Source: Arcobacter sp. UBA7394
GTDB lineage: Bacteria; Campylobacterota; Campylobacteria; Campylobacterales; Arcobacteraceae
Length of the DNA stretch: 17,488 nucleotides
Reading direction: 5' to 3'
Assembly (NCBI GenBank): GCA_002470185.1
Contig: DKNG01000145.1
Coordinates: 641-18,128, forward strand
Notes under the pieces: generated by a model
Databases searched by the model: none
The model's input: the letters and a program-made list of their open reading frames with translations, nothing else
Told to the model about the DNA's origin: nothing
Part shown: positions 7,273 through 14,037 of the stretch, piece by piece
How the letters are laid out: every line of letters begins with the position of its first letter
How positions within the stretch are numbered: position 1 is the stretch's first letter
Made by a program: the position numbers and the translations under genes

Positions 7273-8516
7273 TATGCTTCTTCGTTTTTTACTTTTGGTA
7301 AAATAAGATTTAAGAAAATACCAACAATTGCTCCAAGACCAATTCCTGAGAATGGAACACCACCAAAGTTGAATGTCATTCCACCAATTGAAAATACTAA
7401 AATCATAGAAACAATTACCATATTTCTAGGACAAGTAAAATCTGTATTAGCTTTTACTAATGTAGAAATACCTAATGTTGCAATAATACCAAATAATAAC
7501 AACATAATTCCACCCATAATTGGAGTAGGAATAGTAGATAATAAACCACCTAATTTACCAACAAATGCAAGTAAAATTGCAGCAATAGCAGCCCAAGTCA
7601 TAATAGCTGGGTTATAAGCTTTTGTTACAGTAACAGCACCAGTTACTTCCGAATATGTAGTATTAGGTGGACCACCAAATAATGCAGCAACAGAAGTTGC
7701 AAGCCCATCACCTAATAAAGTATTTTTTAAACCTGGCTTTTTTAAGTAATCTTGTTTAGTTACATTTGAAATTGCTAACATATCACCAATGTGTTCAATA
7801 GCAGGAGCAATAGCAATTGGTAAAATAAAGATAATAGCTTGCCAATTAAACTCAGGAGCTGTGAAGTTTGGCATAGCAAACCAAGCTGCTTTTTCAAAAG
7901 CAGTAAAATCAACAATACCATAAGATAAAGCTAAAATATATCCAGCAATAATACCACATAAAATTGGAATTAATTTAAAAATACCCTTAGATAATAATGA
8001 TACAAACACAGTAACAAATAAAGCAACCATTGATACAACAATAGCAACTTCAAAAGGTACAAGCTCAAAAGAACCATCACCACTTTTACCCATAGCCAAA
8101 TTAACAGCAACAGGAGAAAGGATAAGTCCAATAGACATAATAACTGGACCTACTACTACAGGAGGAAGTAATCTATGTAAAAAATTGTCACCTTTTAATC
8201 TGATAAGCAAACTTAAAATAACATATAAGAAACCAGCAGCAACTAAACCTGACATAGTTGCAGCAATTCCCCAAGTCTTAACACCGTAAGAGATTGGAGC
8301 AATAAAAGCAAAAGATGATGCTAAGAAAATCGGAGGAATAGCTCCTCTATTAACAAATTGGAAAACTAATGTACCAATACCAGCTGTAAATAATGCAACA
8401 CTTGGATCTAGTCCCGTAAGAATAGGAACTAAAACAAGTGCACCAAAGGCTACAAATAGAAATTGTATACCTAAAATTGAATCCTTAACTCTGAAATTAT
8501 AATCAGTGGGTTTCAT
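7272..8516 (-). CDS. uraA: Uracil permease (NCS2 family)
   Basis: UraA imports uracil with protons across the inner membrane. The 414 residues form about 14 membrane segments. The two glutamates known to contact uracil and the proton path in E. coli UraA fall at the same numbers here: E241 in APAIEHIGD and E290 in NTTYSEVTG. GGPPNTTYSE (281-290) is the NCS2 core signature. AGAGG lies about five bases before the ATG. It is divergent from upp, the enzyme that traps the imported uracil as UMP, across a 158-bp shared upstream region. Confidence 0.95.
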   Translation of the reverse strand: MKPTDYNFRVKDSILGIQFLFVAFGALVLVPILTGLDPSVALFTAGIGTLVFQFVNRGAIPPIFLASSFAFIAPISYGVKTWGIAATMSGLVAAGFLYVILSLLIRLKGDNFLHRLLPPVVVGPVIMSIGLILSPVAVNLAMGKSGDGSFELVPFEVAIVVSMVALFVTVFVSLLSKGIFKLIPILCGIIAGYILALSYGIVDFTAFEKAAWFAMPNFTAPEFNWQAIIFILPIAIAPAIEHIGDMLAISNVTKQDYLKKPGLKNTLLGDGLATSVAALFGGPPNTTYSEVTGAVTVTKAYNPAIMTWAAIAAILLAFVGKLGGLLSTIPTPIMGGIMLLLFGIIATLGISTLVKANTDFTCPRNMVIVSMILVFSIGGMTFNFGGVPFSGIGLGAIVGIFLNLILPKVKNEEA

Positions 8517-8548
8517 GATACCTCTTATTTTGATGAATTAAACCTATA

Positions 8549-8557
8549 ATAATATCA
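8549..8557 (-). promoter_or_regulatory. Candidate extended -10 promoter of uraA
   Basis: Minus strand TGATATTAT, an extended -10 (TG, one base, TATTAT). The start would fall near 8542, giving a leader of about 26 nt. Confidence 0.45.
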
Positions 8558-8634
8558 AATAAAGAGTTAATAAAAATTAAATTTATATGCAATTTATAAG
8601 CAATTTTTATGTAAAATTAAAAAGATTAAATCAA

Positions 8635-8661
8635 AATAACTTTAAATTTTACAAAGTTATT
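8635..8661 (+). promoter_or_regulatory. Inverted repeat in the upp leader
   Basis: Perfect 9-bp arms AATAACTTT (8635-8643) and AAAGTTATT (8653-8661) with a nine-base spacer. The repeat ends three bases before the AGGA ribosome site of upp. If transcription starts downstream of the TAAAAT at 8612-8617 (near 8624), the hairpin is in the mRNA; otherwise it could be an operator. It leaves the ribosome site free. Confidence 0.45.
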
Positions 8662-8674
8662 AATAGGAAATTAA

Positions 8675-9298
8675 ATGTATAAAGAAAGTACAAACGTTGT
8701 TGTAAAACACCTTGTAAATAGATTAAGAGATACTAGAACTGCTTCAAATGAGTTTAGATTAACAATTGAAGAAATTTCAAGAATTGTTGTATCTGAAGCT
8801 TTAAGTAACTTTGAAACAGTAAGTCAAAATATTAATACGTGGCAAGGGCCATTAGATGTTCAAATGTTAGAAGTACAAAAAATTGTTTTAGTTCCAATTT
8901 TAAGAGCTGGTGAACCAATGCTTACTGGAATCTTAAAAACTCTTCCTTATGCAAGATCAGGTTTCTTAGCAATGAAAAGAGATGAAGAAACTGCTGAATC
9001 AAAATTATTCTATGAAAACATTCCAGACTTAGAAGGAAAAACTGTTTTATTACTTGATCCAATGGTAGCAACTGGTGGTTCATTAATTGATGGTATTGAT
9101 TACTTAAAATCTAAAGGTGCAACAAGAATTTTGTCTTTAAATGTTTTAGGTTCACCAGAAGGTGTTCAAAAAGTTCAAGAAGCACATCCTGATGTTGATA
9201 TTTATATTGCTCAAATTGATGAGAGATTAGATGAGAATAACTACATTAGACCAGGTCTAGGTGACGCTGGAGATAGAGCATTTAACACTAACGGTTAA
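8675..9298 (+). CDS. upp: Uracil phosphoribosyltransferase
   Basis: Upp converts uracil and PRPP to UMP and pyrophosphate. The 207 residues match the family. Recognisable parts are ILRAGEPM (75-82), the PRPP-binding loop LLLDPMVATGGS (125-136), and the C-terminal uracil-recognition segment ending GLGDAGDRAFNT. AGGA precedes the ATG by six to seven bases. The gene is divergent from uraA. Its stop overlaps the stop of the YeeZ-like gene by the four bases TTAA (9295-9298). Confidence 0.97.
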   Translation: MYKESTNVVVKHLVNRLRDTRTASNEFRLTIEEISRIVVSEALSNFETVSQNINTWQGPLDVQMLEVQKIVLVPILRAGEPMLTGILKTLPYARSGFLAMKRDEETAESKLFYENIPDLEGKTVLLLDPMVATGGSLIDGIDYLKSKGATRILSLNVLGSPEGVQKVQEAHPDVDIYIAQIDERLDENNYIRPGLGDAGDRAFNTNG

Positions 9299-10059
9299 TT
9301 ATACTCTAATGGGTTTGGATATTTATATTCAAATCCTAGTCTTTCTATTTTACTTCCATCTATAATTCTATTCTTATACACTTTTTTATTTTCAAATATT
9401 GGTTTTTCAAAATTATGTTTTTTTGCATTTAATAAATATACTTCTTTTCTACTTGGATGAGATGAACCACATAAATTAAAAATACCATTTATATCATTCT
9501 CTAAAACAAAAATAGTCGCAGATATTACATCATCTCTATGTACGTAATTTACTTTTACATCTTCAGAATCTAAGGCTTTACCAGCAAAATACTTACCTGC
9601 AATTCTATTAGACCCCATAAGACCAGAACACCTAAAAATTACATCTGTACTATTTTTTATTAATACTTCTGCATCATAAACTTTTTGTGAAATAGGATTT
9701 CTTATCTCAAAATCCTCGTTAAATATAGTCTGTTCATTTGGATATATCGAAGTTGAACTAATAAAAATAAGCTTTTTTATCTTGGAAATGTTTTTGTGAG
9801 AATAAATATTATTTAAGAACTCTAAATAGTTATTGGATTTTGAAGGAGGAAAATTTATAAATAGATAATCACATTCTAATAATTCATCTAAAGAATCTAA
9901 GTTTTCTTCATTTAATAAATAAGGGTCTAAGCCCTCATTTATATACTCTTCTTTTTTTTCGTTTGTTCTAATAGATACTTTAACATTAAAATCATTTTTT
10001 AATTTATTGGCTAGGGCATAACCTAACCAACCAGTACCTAAAATTGAAATTGTTTTCAT
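9295..10059 (-). CDS. YeeZ-like NAD(P)-binding protein (atypical extended SDR)
   Basis: A Rossmann-fold protein of about 254 residues. The N-terminal nucleotide-binding motif is ISILGTGWLG (4-13). Later family features are a FINFPP turn, LIFISSTSIYP, a GLMG segment and VHRDDV before a C-terminal substrate-binding part. The classical YxxxK catalytic pair is not evident, as in the YeeZ/atypical SDR group, so the reaction is unknown. The frame could open at GTG 10066-10068, but an AAGAG site is better placed for ATG 10057-10059, which leaves one base after the channel stop. It is the last gene of the DUF423-channel unit and its stop overlaps the upp stop. Confidence 0.8.
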   Translation of the reverse strand: MKTISILGTGWLGYALANKLKNDFNVKVSIRTNEKKEEYINEGLDPYLLNEENLDSLDELLECDYLFINFPPSKSNNYLEFLNNIYSHKNISKIKKLIFISSTSIYPNEQTIFNEDFEIRNPISQKVYDAEVLIKNSTDVIFRCSGLMGSNRIAGKYFAGKALDSEDVKVNYVHRDDVISATIFVLENDINGIFNLCGSSHPSRKEVYLLNAKKHNFEKPIFENKKVYKNRIIDGSKIERLGFEYKYPNPLEYN

Positions 10060-10060
10060 A

Positions 10061-10861
10061 TTATTCACTCTTTTTTAAATCTTTTACTTCTTCTCTTAAA
10101 GACTTGATCTCTTGAAGTAAAATATCTAATTTTAGATGATCTTCATGTAATTCTTCTTTCATATCTGCTTCTTGAAGTTTTTGCATTTCTCCAATAATAA
10201 CAGCAACAAATAAATTAAAGAATACAAATGCTGCAATAATTACAAAGGATACAAAATAAATCCAAGCCATAGGATAAACTTCCATTGCTTCATACATAAC
10301 ATCTGTCCAATCTTCAAAAGTTAATACTCTAAACAAAGTTAGCATAGAAACTAAGAAGTCATTCCAAAGTCCAGATGGTAAATCATGGAAATAGAAATTC
10401 CCAATAATTGCATATATATAAAAAATTATAAACATTAAGATTACAATATCAATGATAGAAGGAATAGCTTTTATTAACATATCAATGATTTTCTTTAATT
10501 CAGGACGTGCAGTAAAGAGTCGCAGAACTCTAAATACTCTTAACATCCTTGCAATTGCTGCAAATCCTGATTGCTCTAATGGTAATAGTGTAATTACGAC
10601 AATAACAAAATCAAAGACATTCCATCCTGATTTAAAGAAATTAACAAACTTTTTCTCAGCTACCATTTTAATTGCTATTTCAAATATAAAATATACTGTA
10701 ACAAAATAGTCTGCAAATTGCAGAAAAATAGAGTAGTTAGTTTCAACGGCATCAATTGTCTTAAAACCTAAAACAGAAGCATATGCAAGAATAATAAATG
10801 TTGTAAGATTTGAGAACCACTTAGCATCTCTTACTTGTTCAATCTTTTGCATTGTAGTCAT
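10061..10861 (-). CDS. Single-domain voltage-gated cation channel (bacterial NavAb/NaChBac class)
   Basis: A 266-residue six-helix ion transport protein that should work as a homotetramer in the inner membrane. S1 is at about 18-35, S2 at 48-68 with E61, and S3 at 79-94 with D84. S4 is at about 101-117 with four gating arginines at three-residue spacing (R105, R108, R111, R114). S5 is at about 132-155, then the pore helix and filter TFEDWTD (181-187), and S6 at about 197-224. The C-terminus (about 226-266) is charged and ends in a heptad-like coiled coil (ILLQEIKSLREEVKDLKK), as in NavAb-type channels. The filter differs from the sodium type (TLESW) by acidic residues at 184 and 187. AAAGGA lies upstream of the ATG. 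It follows the DUF423 gene by four bases and precedes the YeeZ-like gene by one. Confidence 0.93.
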   Translation of the reverse strand: MTTMQKIEQVRDAKWFSNLTTFIILAYASVLGFKTIDAVETNYSIFLQFADYFVTVYFIFEIAIKMVAEKKFVNFFKSGWNVFDFVIVVITLLPLEQSGFAAIARMLRVFRVLRLFTARPELKKIIDMLIKAIPSIIDIVILMFIIFYIYAIIGNFYFHDLPSGLWNDFLVSMLTLFRVLTFEDWTDVMYEAMEVYPMAWIYFVSFVIIAAFVFFNLFVAVIIGEMQKLQEADMKEELHEDHLKLDILLQEIKSLREEVKDLKKSE

Positions 10862-10865
10862 TAAA

Positions 10866-11252
10866 TTAATCCTTTAAAATTGAGTATGTAGTTGTTAGCC
10901 ATGCAATAATAAGCAAAGTTCCACCAATTGGTGTTATTGCTCCAAGTATTGGCATATTAAAAATTACCAATGCATATAAAGAGAATGAAAAAATTATCAT
11001 CCCAACTACAATAAGCCAAGAGCTAACAATAAGTTTTTTTGATTGAGGTTTAAAATTGATTAGTAGAGCCACTATTAAAAGCCCTAATGTATTATAGAAA
11101 TGGTATTCAACACCAGTATTATATACTTTTAGCATCTCAGCACTAACAATGGCTTTTAAACCATGAGCACCAAAGGCACCAATTGCAATAGCTAAAGCCA
11201 TCATAAACGAAGCAATAGCAAGAAATTTTTTTGAATTGTTATCAAGAGTCAT
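10866..11252 (-). CDS. DUF423 family small membrane protein
   Basis: About 128 residues with four membrane helices. The GAFGAHGL motif at about 25-32 and the VEYHFYNTLGLL segment at about 48-59 mark the DUF423 (YgdD/YwdK-type) family, whose function is unknown. The frame could be read from a TTG at 11262-11264, but the GGGAAG site lies about six bases before ATG 11250-11252, so I start there. The leader forms a hairpin that can pair with this ribosome site, described separately. The ion channel follows after four bases, so the two membrane proteins are probably made together. Confidence 0.88.
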   Translation of the reverse strand: MTLDNNSKKFLAIASFMMALAIAIGAFGAHGLKAIVSAEMLKVYNTGVEYHFYNTLGLLIVALLINFKPQSKKLIVSSWLIVVGMIIFSFSLYALVIFNMPILGAITPIGGTLLIIAWLTTTYSILKD

Positions 11253-11286
11253 TATACTTCCCAAAATTTAATTTTGCGGAAGTATA
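11253..11286 (-). promoter_or_regulatory. Ribosome-site-masking hairpin before the DUF423 gene
   Basis: In the minus-strand RNA the arm UAUACUUCC pairs with GGAAGUAUA (9 bp). After a one-base bulge, CAAAAU pairs with AUUUUG around a UAA loop. The second arm carries the Shine-Dalgarno bases and ends directly at the AUG, so a full-length upstream transcript would hide the start site. There is no T-run after the hairpin, so it is not a normal terminator. Confidence 0.6.
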
Positions 11287-11296
11287 TCAAAAAAAA
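11281..11296 (-). promoter_or_regulatory. T-run/G plus extended -10 promoter of the DUF423-channel unit
   Basis: Minus strand: eight T, then G, A and TATACT. This matches the Campylobacter-type -16 box (TTTTTTTG) joined to a -10 element. The start is predicted near 11274, an A, inside the hairpin described above. It lies just after the stop codon of the HTH gene (11308-11310). Confidence 0.6.
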
Positions 11297-11307
11297 GTTA
11301 ATAAAAA

Positions 11308-11613
11308 CTACGCTTCTTCTGTAGATTTTTCTTTATTTTTTTCTTTGTCTTTATCTTTATCTTTTGACTTAGAGAAACCAGCACCTTTTTTCTCTTTTTT
11401 CTTTAAATCCAAATCATTAATTAATGTTTTATAGTCCATATCTTCTTGATTCATTTTTGCAAAACAAGCAGCAATTGAAGCAATAGCATTTGGTACTTCT
11501 TTTTTCTTTTTATAAGCCTGGATGTTTTTTTCGCTAACTTTAATAAGTGCAGTAAATTTAGGTATCGTTAGCTCCGCATCTAGAAGCAATTTTTTGAATT
11601 CGATGAATGTCAT
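11308..11613 (-). CDS. Small helix-turn-helix protein with lysine-rich tail
   Basis: 101 residues. Residues 1-55 are helical and look like a short XRE-type helix-turn-helix (LTIPKFTALIKVSEKNIQAY, about 15-34, followed by VPNAIASIAACFAK). Residues 70-101 are a low-complexity, strongly charged tail of Lys-Lys-Glu and Lys-Asp/Lys-Glu repeats encoded by near-repeated hexamers (GATAAA, GACAAA). It may bind DNA or RNA, but I cannot name a target. The ATG has a weak GGAT site upstream and a clear TATAAT further up. The gene precedes the DUF423-channel unit on the same strand, so read-through is possible. Confidence 0.7.
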   Translation of the reverse strand: MTFIEFKKLLLDAELTIPKFTALIKVSEKNIQAYKKKKEVPNAIASIAACFAKMNQEDMDYKTLINDLDLKKKEKKGAGFSKSKDKDKDKEKNKEKSTEEA

Positions 11614-11638
11614 TTTTTTATCCGTTGTGTTTTTTTAG

Positions 11639-11644
11639 ATTATA
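11639..11644 (-). promoter_or_regulatory. -10 element of the HTH gene
   Basis: TATAAT on the minus strand preceded by TG, predicting a start near 11632 and a leader of about 19 nt. The remainder of the gap up to the phosphoribosyltransferase terminator is plain AT-rich sequence. Confidence 0.5.
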
Positions 11645-11718
11645 CAGATAAATTTGTAAAAGTAAGATAAATTTATAATAAAATATAAATAAAGGTAATA
11701 AAATATATAGTTTTTATA

Positions 11719-11750
11719 AATTTAATTGGGTCAATTGACCCAATTAAATT
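11719..11750 (-). terminator. 32-bp perfect palindrome ending the purine salvage operon
   Basis: Each half is 16 bases (the left half runs from AATTTAATTG to GGTCAA), with no spacer, so the RNA can form about 14 bp around a four-base loop. It overlaps the first two bases of the phosphoribosyltransferase stop codon (11749-11751). The sequence just beyond it on the minus strand is TTTATAAAAAC, a poor U-run. Confidence 0.7.
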
Positions 11751-12195
11751 ATTTAACGTCAACTTCCCAGAAGAAATCAATCCACTCGTTAGCTTCTCTA
11801 ACAGAGTAGTCAGGTTTTAAAATAGCAGTACTTTTGTAGAAAAGTGTAGCTAATTTAAATTCTACATTTGGGAATTTTTCATTTAAAATTTTAAGAATTT
11901 CTTGCATAGTTTCACCAGAATCAACGATATCGTCAATAACTAGAACTCTTTTTGCATGAGACATATCAGGAATATTAAAAATATTAAAAGTGTCTAATTT
12001 TAAATCACCCTCATAATGAATAGAATTTAAAGAATAAAGATTTCTCATATCTAAAGCTTGAGACATTAAGTGAGCTAAAGTAACTCCACCTCTTGCAACT
12101 GCTAATAATACATCTGGTTCATAATCTCTACAGCTATCTACTAGCTTTTGAGTATCTTCTTTAAATAAATCGTAACTGTAATAAAGTTTTTCCAA
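11749..12195 (-). CDS. Purine phosphoribosyltransferase (xanthine/guanine/hypoxanthine type)
   Basis: A 148-residue type I phosphoribosyltransferase that should convert an imported purine base and PRPP to the nucleotide. It has AVARGGVTLAH (32-42), the PRPP motif VLVIDDIVDSGET (84-96) and a C-terminal WIDFFWE like the Trp-containing base-recognition end of Gpt-type enzymes. The exact base cannot be fixed by eye. The start is TTG at 12193-12195, with AAGGA seven bases upstream. It lies ten bases after the stop of the AzgA/NCS2 permease gene, so transport and salvage are in one operon. A strong palindrome closes the unit. Confidence 0.88.
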   Translation of the reverse strand: MEKLYYSYDLFKEDTQKLVDSCRDYEPDVLLAVARGGVTLAHLMSQALDMRNLYSLNSIHYEGDLKLDTFNIFNIPDMSHAKRVLVIDDIVDSGETMQEILKILNEKFPNVEFKLATLFYKSTAILKPDYSVREANEWIDFFWEVDVK

Positions 12196-12205
12196 AAAAT
12201 TGTCC

Positions 12206-13498
12206 TTATAAAATAAATGCTAATGCACTAATGAATGTTATAACTAAAATACCTAAGTTTAAATCTTTAAACTCTTTTTTAGCTAGTTTGATAATAGTAT
12301 ATACTAAGAATCCCGCAGCAATACCATTTGTAATTGAGAATGTTAAAGGCATTAAAATAACAATTAAAAATGCCCCTGCACTTGTTGCTAAATCAGAATC
12401 TTCAAAATTGATTTTTCCAAGTTCTGTAAACATTAATACACCAACAACAACTAATACAGGGTAAATTGCATTTGATGGAATTGATTTAAATAATGGCAAC
12501 ATAAATAAAGTAGTTACAAAGAACATAGCAGTAAATACAGCTGTTAAACCTGTTCTACCACCCTCTTCAACTCCTGATGCACTTTCAATAAATGCAGTAG
12601 TAGTAGAAACACCAATCATAGCACCTGCCGTTGTAGCAATAGCATCTGCTTCTAATGTTTTTTGTAAAGATTTATCATCTTTATTATTCTCTTGGAATAA
12701 TTTAGCTCTTGTACCAACACCTGTTAATGTACCTAAAGTATCAAACATATCAGTAATCAAGAATGTAACAATTACAGGTAATAAAGATAATGATAAAGCA
12801 CTTAAAATGTCTAGTTTGAAGAAAATTGGTTCAATTGAAGAAGGAGCAGCAATAATTTCTTTTGGTAATTCACCTAATCCAAGTGACCATGCAACAATAG
12901 AAGTAATACCTATTGCAAAAATAAATGCACCTTTAATTTTGTATGCGTATAAAGAGAAAGAAAGAATTAATCCTAATACACCTATTAATACATTTGGATT
13001 AGAGAAATCACCAAGTGAAACCAAAGTAGCATCATTTGCAGTAATCATACCCATTTGTTTTAAACCAATAAAAGCAATAAAAGAACCAATACCCGCACTA
13101 ATTGCTCTTCTCAAGCTCATAGGAATGGATGTCATTATCCAAATTCTGAAGTTGGTTAAAGATAATATTACAAACAGAATACCTGATAAGAAAACAATAC
13201 CTAATGCAGTTTCCCATGGCATTTTCATACCTAATACTAATCCGTATGAAAAGTATGCATTTAACCCCATACCAACACTCATTGCGATTGGCGTATTTGA
13301 CCATAAACCTGAAAATAGAGTAGCTAAAATAGTAATTAATGCTGTTGCCGTAACAACGGCATCCATTGGAAGACCAGCATCAGCTAAAATAAACCCATTT
13401 ACAGGAACGATATACATCATTGTTAAAAATGTTGTAAAACCAGCAGAAAACTCAGTTCCAACTGTCGTATTATGCTCTTTTAGTTTAAAAAAGTTCAT
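12206..13498 (-). CDS. AzgA-type NCS2 purine permease (adenine/guanine/hypoxanthine)
   Basis: A 430-residue inner-membrane transporter with about 12-14 helices. Family marks are FLTMMYIVPVNG (24-35), the core motif SNTPIAMSVGMGLNAYF (67-83), ITDMFDTLGTLTGVG near residue 250, and STTTAFIESASGVEEGGRTG near 300. These identify the AzgA/GhxP branch of NCS2, which imports purine bases with protons. It is co-transcribed with a purine phosphoribosyltransferase. AAGGA lies seven bases before the ATG and can pair with UCCUU upstream. The -10 TATAAT is at 13530-13535. The intergenic space is too short for a purine riboswitch. Confidence 0.93.
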   Translation of the reverse strand: MNFFKLKEHNTTVGTEFSAGFTTFLTMMYIVPVNGFILADAGLPMDAVVTATALITILATLFSGLWSNTPIAMSVGMGLNAYFSYGLVLGMKMPWETALGIVFLSGILFVILSLTNFRIWIMTSIPMSLRRAISAGIGSFIAFIGLKQMGMITANDATLVSLGDFSNPNVLIGVLGLILSFSLYAYKIKGAFIFAIGITSIVAWSLGLGELPKEIIAAPSSIEPIFFKLDILSALSLSLLPVIVTFLITDMFDTLGTLTGVGTRAKLFQENNKDDKSLQKTLEADAIATTAGAMIGVSTTTAFIESASGVEEGGRTGLTAVFTAMFFVTTLFMLPLFKSIPSNAIYPVLVVVGVLMFTELGKINFEDSDLATSAGAFLIVILMPLTFSITNGIAAGFLVYTIIKLAKKEFKDLNLGILVITFISALAFIL

Positions 13499-13529
13499 AA
13501 ACTTTTCCTTATTTTAAAATTAAGGACGA

Positions 13530-13535
13530 ATTATA
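13530..13535 (-). promoter_or_regulatory. -10 element of the purine permease operon
   Basis: TATAAT (followed by T) on the minus strand, preceded directly by TG. The start is predicted near 13523, with a leader of about 24 nt. Confidence 0.55.
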
Positions 13536-13571
13536 CATAAAATTAAGTAAAAATTAATATAAATGACAGCA

Positions 13572-13598
13572 TTTTTTCAAAAAATTTCAAAAAGTTTC
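13572..13598 (+). repeat. Phased TTTC/A-tract repeats upstream of the Fnr-type promoter
   Basis: TTTC begins at 13575, 13585 and 13595, exactly ten bases apart, with A-tracts of six and five bases between. A T-tract (13572-13577) starts the array. Helically phased A-tracts bend DNA, and this array ends about 20 bases before the Fnr-type box. Confidence 0.5.
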
Positions 13599-13619
13599 TT
13601 TTACGCTTATTAATAATTG

Positions 13620-13633
13620 TTGATTCTCATCAA
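13620..13633 (+). promoter_or_regulatory. Perfect Fnr/Dnr-type operator (TTGAT-N4-ATCAA)
   Basis: The sequence TTGATTCTCATCAA fits the Fnr-family consensus without mismatch. Its centre (13626.5) is exactly 41.5 bp upstream of the start site predicted from TAAGAT at 13656-13661, the position used by activators at class II promoters. Regulation by an oxygen- or NO-sensing member of the Crp/Fnr family is the direct reading. Confidence 0.75.
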
Positions 13634-13655
13634 TGTAAAAATATTACTATTCTAC

Positions 13656-13661
13656 TAAGAT
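13656..13661 (+). promoter_or_regulatory. -10 element of the DUF2249 operon
   Basis: TAAGAT, four of six bases matching TATAAT, so it is weak without an activator. The start is predicted at 13668, with a 22-nt leader containing AGGAG. Confidence 0.5.
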
Positions 13662-13689
13662 TTTAAAATAATAAATTTAGGAGAATTAA

Positions 13690-14034
13690 ATGAATTTACT
13701 TCCAGAAGATGCAAAAAAAATTGAAATAGATGGTTCAACAGTAGACTTTTTTGAATATAAACAAGATGGATTAATACATTATTACTTTGATACTTCAGAT
13801 AGAGGTGCACCGGAACCTATGGTAAATGCCATGGCAGGTTTACAATTATTAGGTGGAGATAAAAAACTAATTATGATTAATCACAAGCCACCAATGGGTT
13901 TATTTCCAAGAATTCAACAAAATTATAATTATGAGATTATTGAATTAGAAGATGGTAGACATAAAGTTATTTTTACACATAAAGAAGGTTCAACACCAAA
14001 TGTAGACTTTTCAGCTAATACTTGTGCAGGATAA
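13690..14034 (+). CDS. DUF2249 domain protein (TusA/SirA-like fold)
   Basis: A 114-residue soluble protein. Residues 35-100 fit DUF2249: DTSDRGAPEPMVNAM (about 35-49), LIMINHKPPMGLFPRI (about 60-75), then YEIIELEDGRHKVIFT. DUF2249 proteins share a fold with TusA/SirA but lack a defined biochemical role; they often occur beside NO-response and respiratory genes. Only one cysteine (near the C-terminus) is present. AGGAG lies six bases before the ATG. It is the first gene of a tightly packed operon behind the Fnr-type promoter; the next ATG follows after three bases. Confidence 0.85.
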   Translation: MNLLPEDAKKIEIDGSTVDFFEYKQDGLIHYYFDTSDRGAPEPMVNAMAGLQLLGGDKKLIMINHKPPMGLFPRIQQNYNYEIIELEDGRHKVIFTHKEGSTPNVDFSANTCAG

Positions 14035-14037
14035 AAA

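Noticed and set aside
9282-9298. Terminator between upp and the YeeZ-like gene
   Set aside because: Only a 5-bp AT-rich stem (TTAAC/GTTAA) with a seven-base loop is possible, too weak to call.
11253-11286. The DUF423 leader hairpin as a terminator of the HTH gene
   Set aside because: It runs straight into the AUG with no U-run after the stem, unlike an intrinsic terminator, so the masking of the ribosome site is the better reading.
11231-11434. Plus-strand frame rich in Ser, Leu and Phe repeats
   Set aside because: It is the complement of the Lys-Asp/Lys-Glu tail of the HTH gene, so its repeats are a by-product.
12807-13517. Long open frame on the plus strand opposite the purine permease gene (236 codons)
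   Set aside because: It lies antisense to a clear NCS2 permease, has no ribosome site or recognisable domain, and its composition mirrors the codon pattern of the permease.
13499-13540. Purine riboswitch before the AzgA-type permease
   Set aside because: The predicted leader is only about 24 nt, far too short for the roughly 60-nt purine aptamer, and no conserved aptamer bases are visible.
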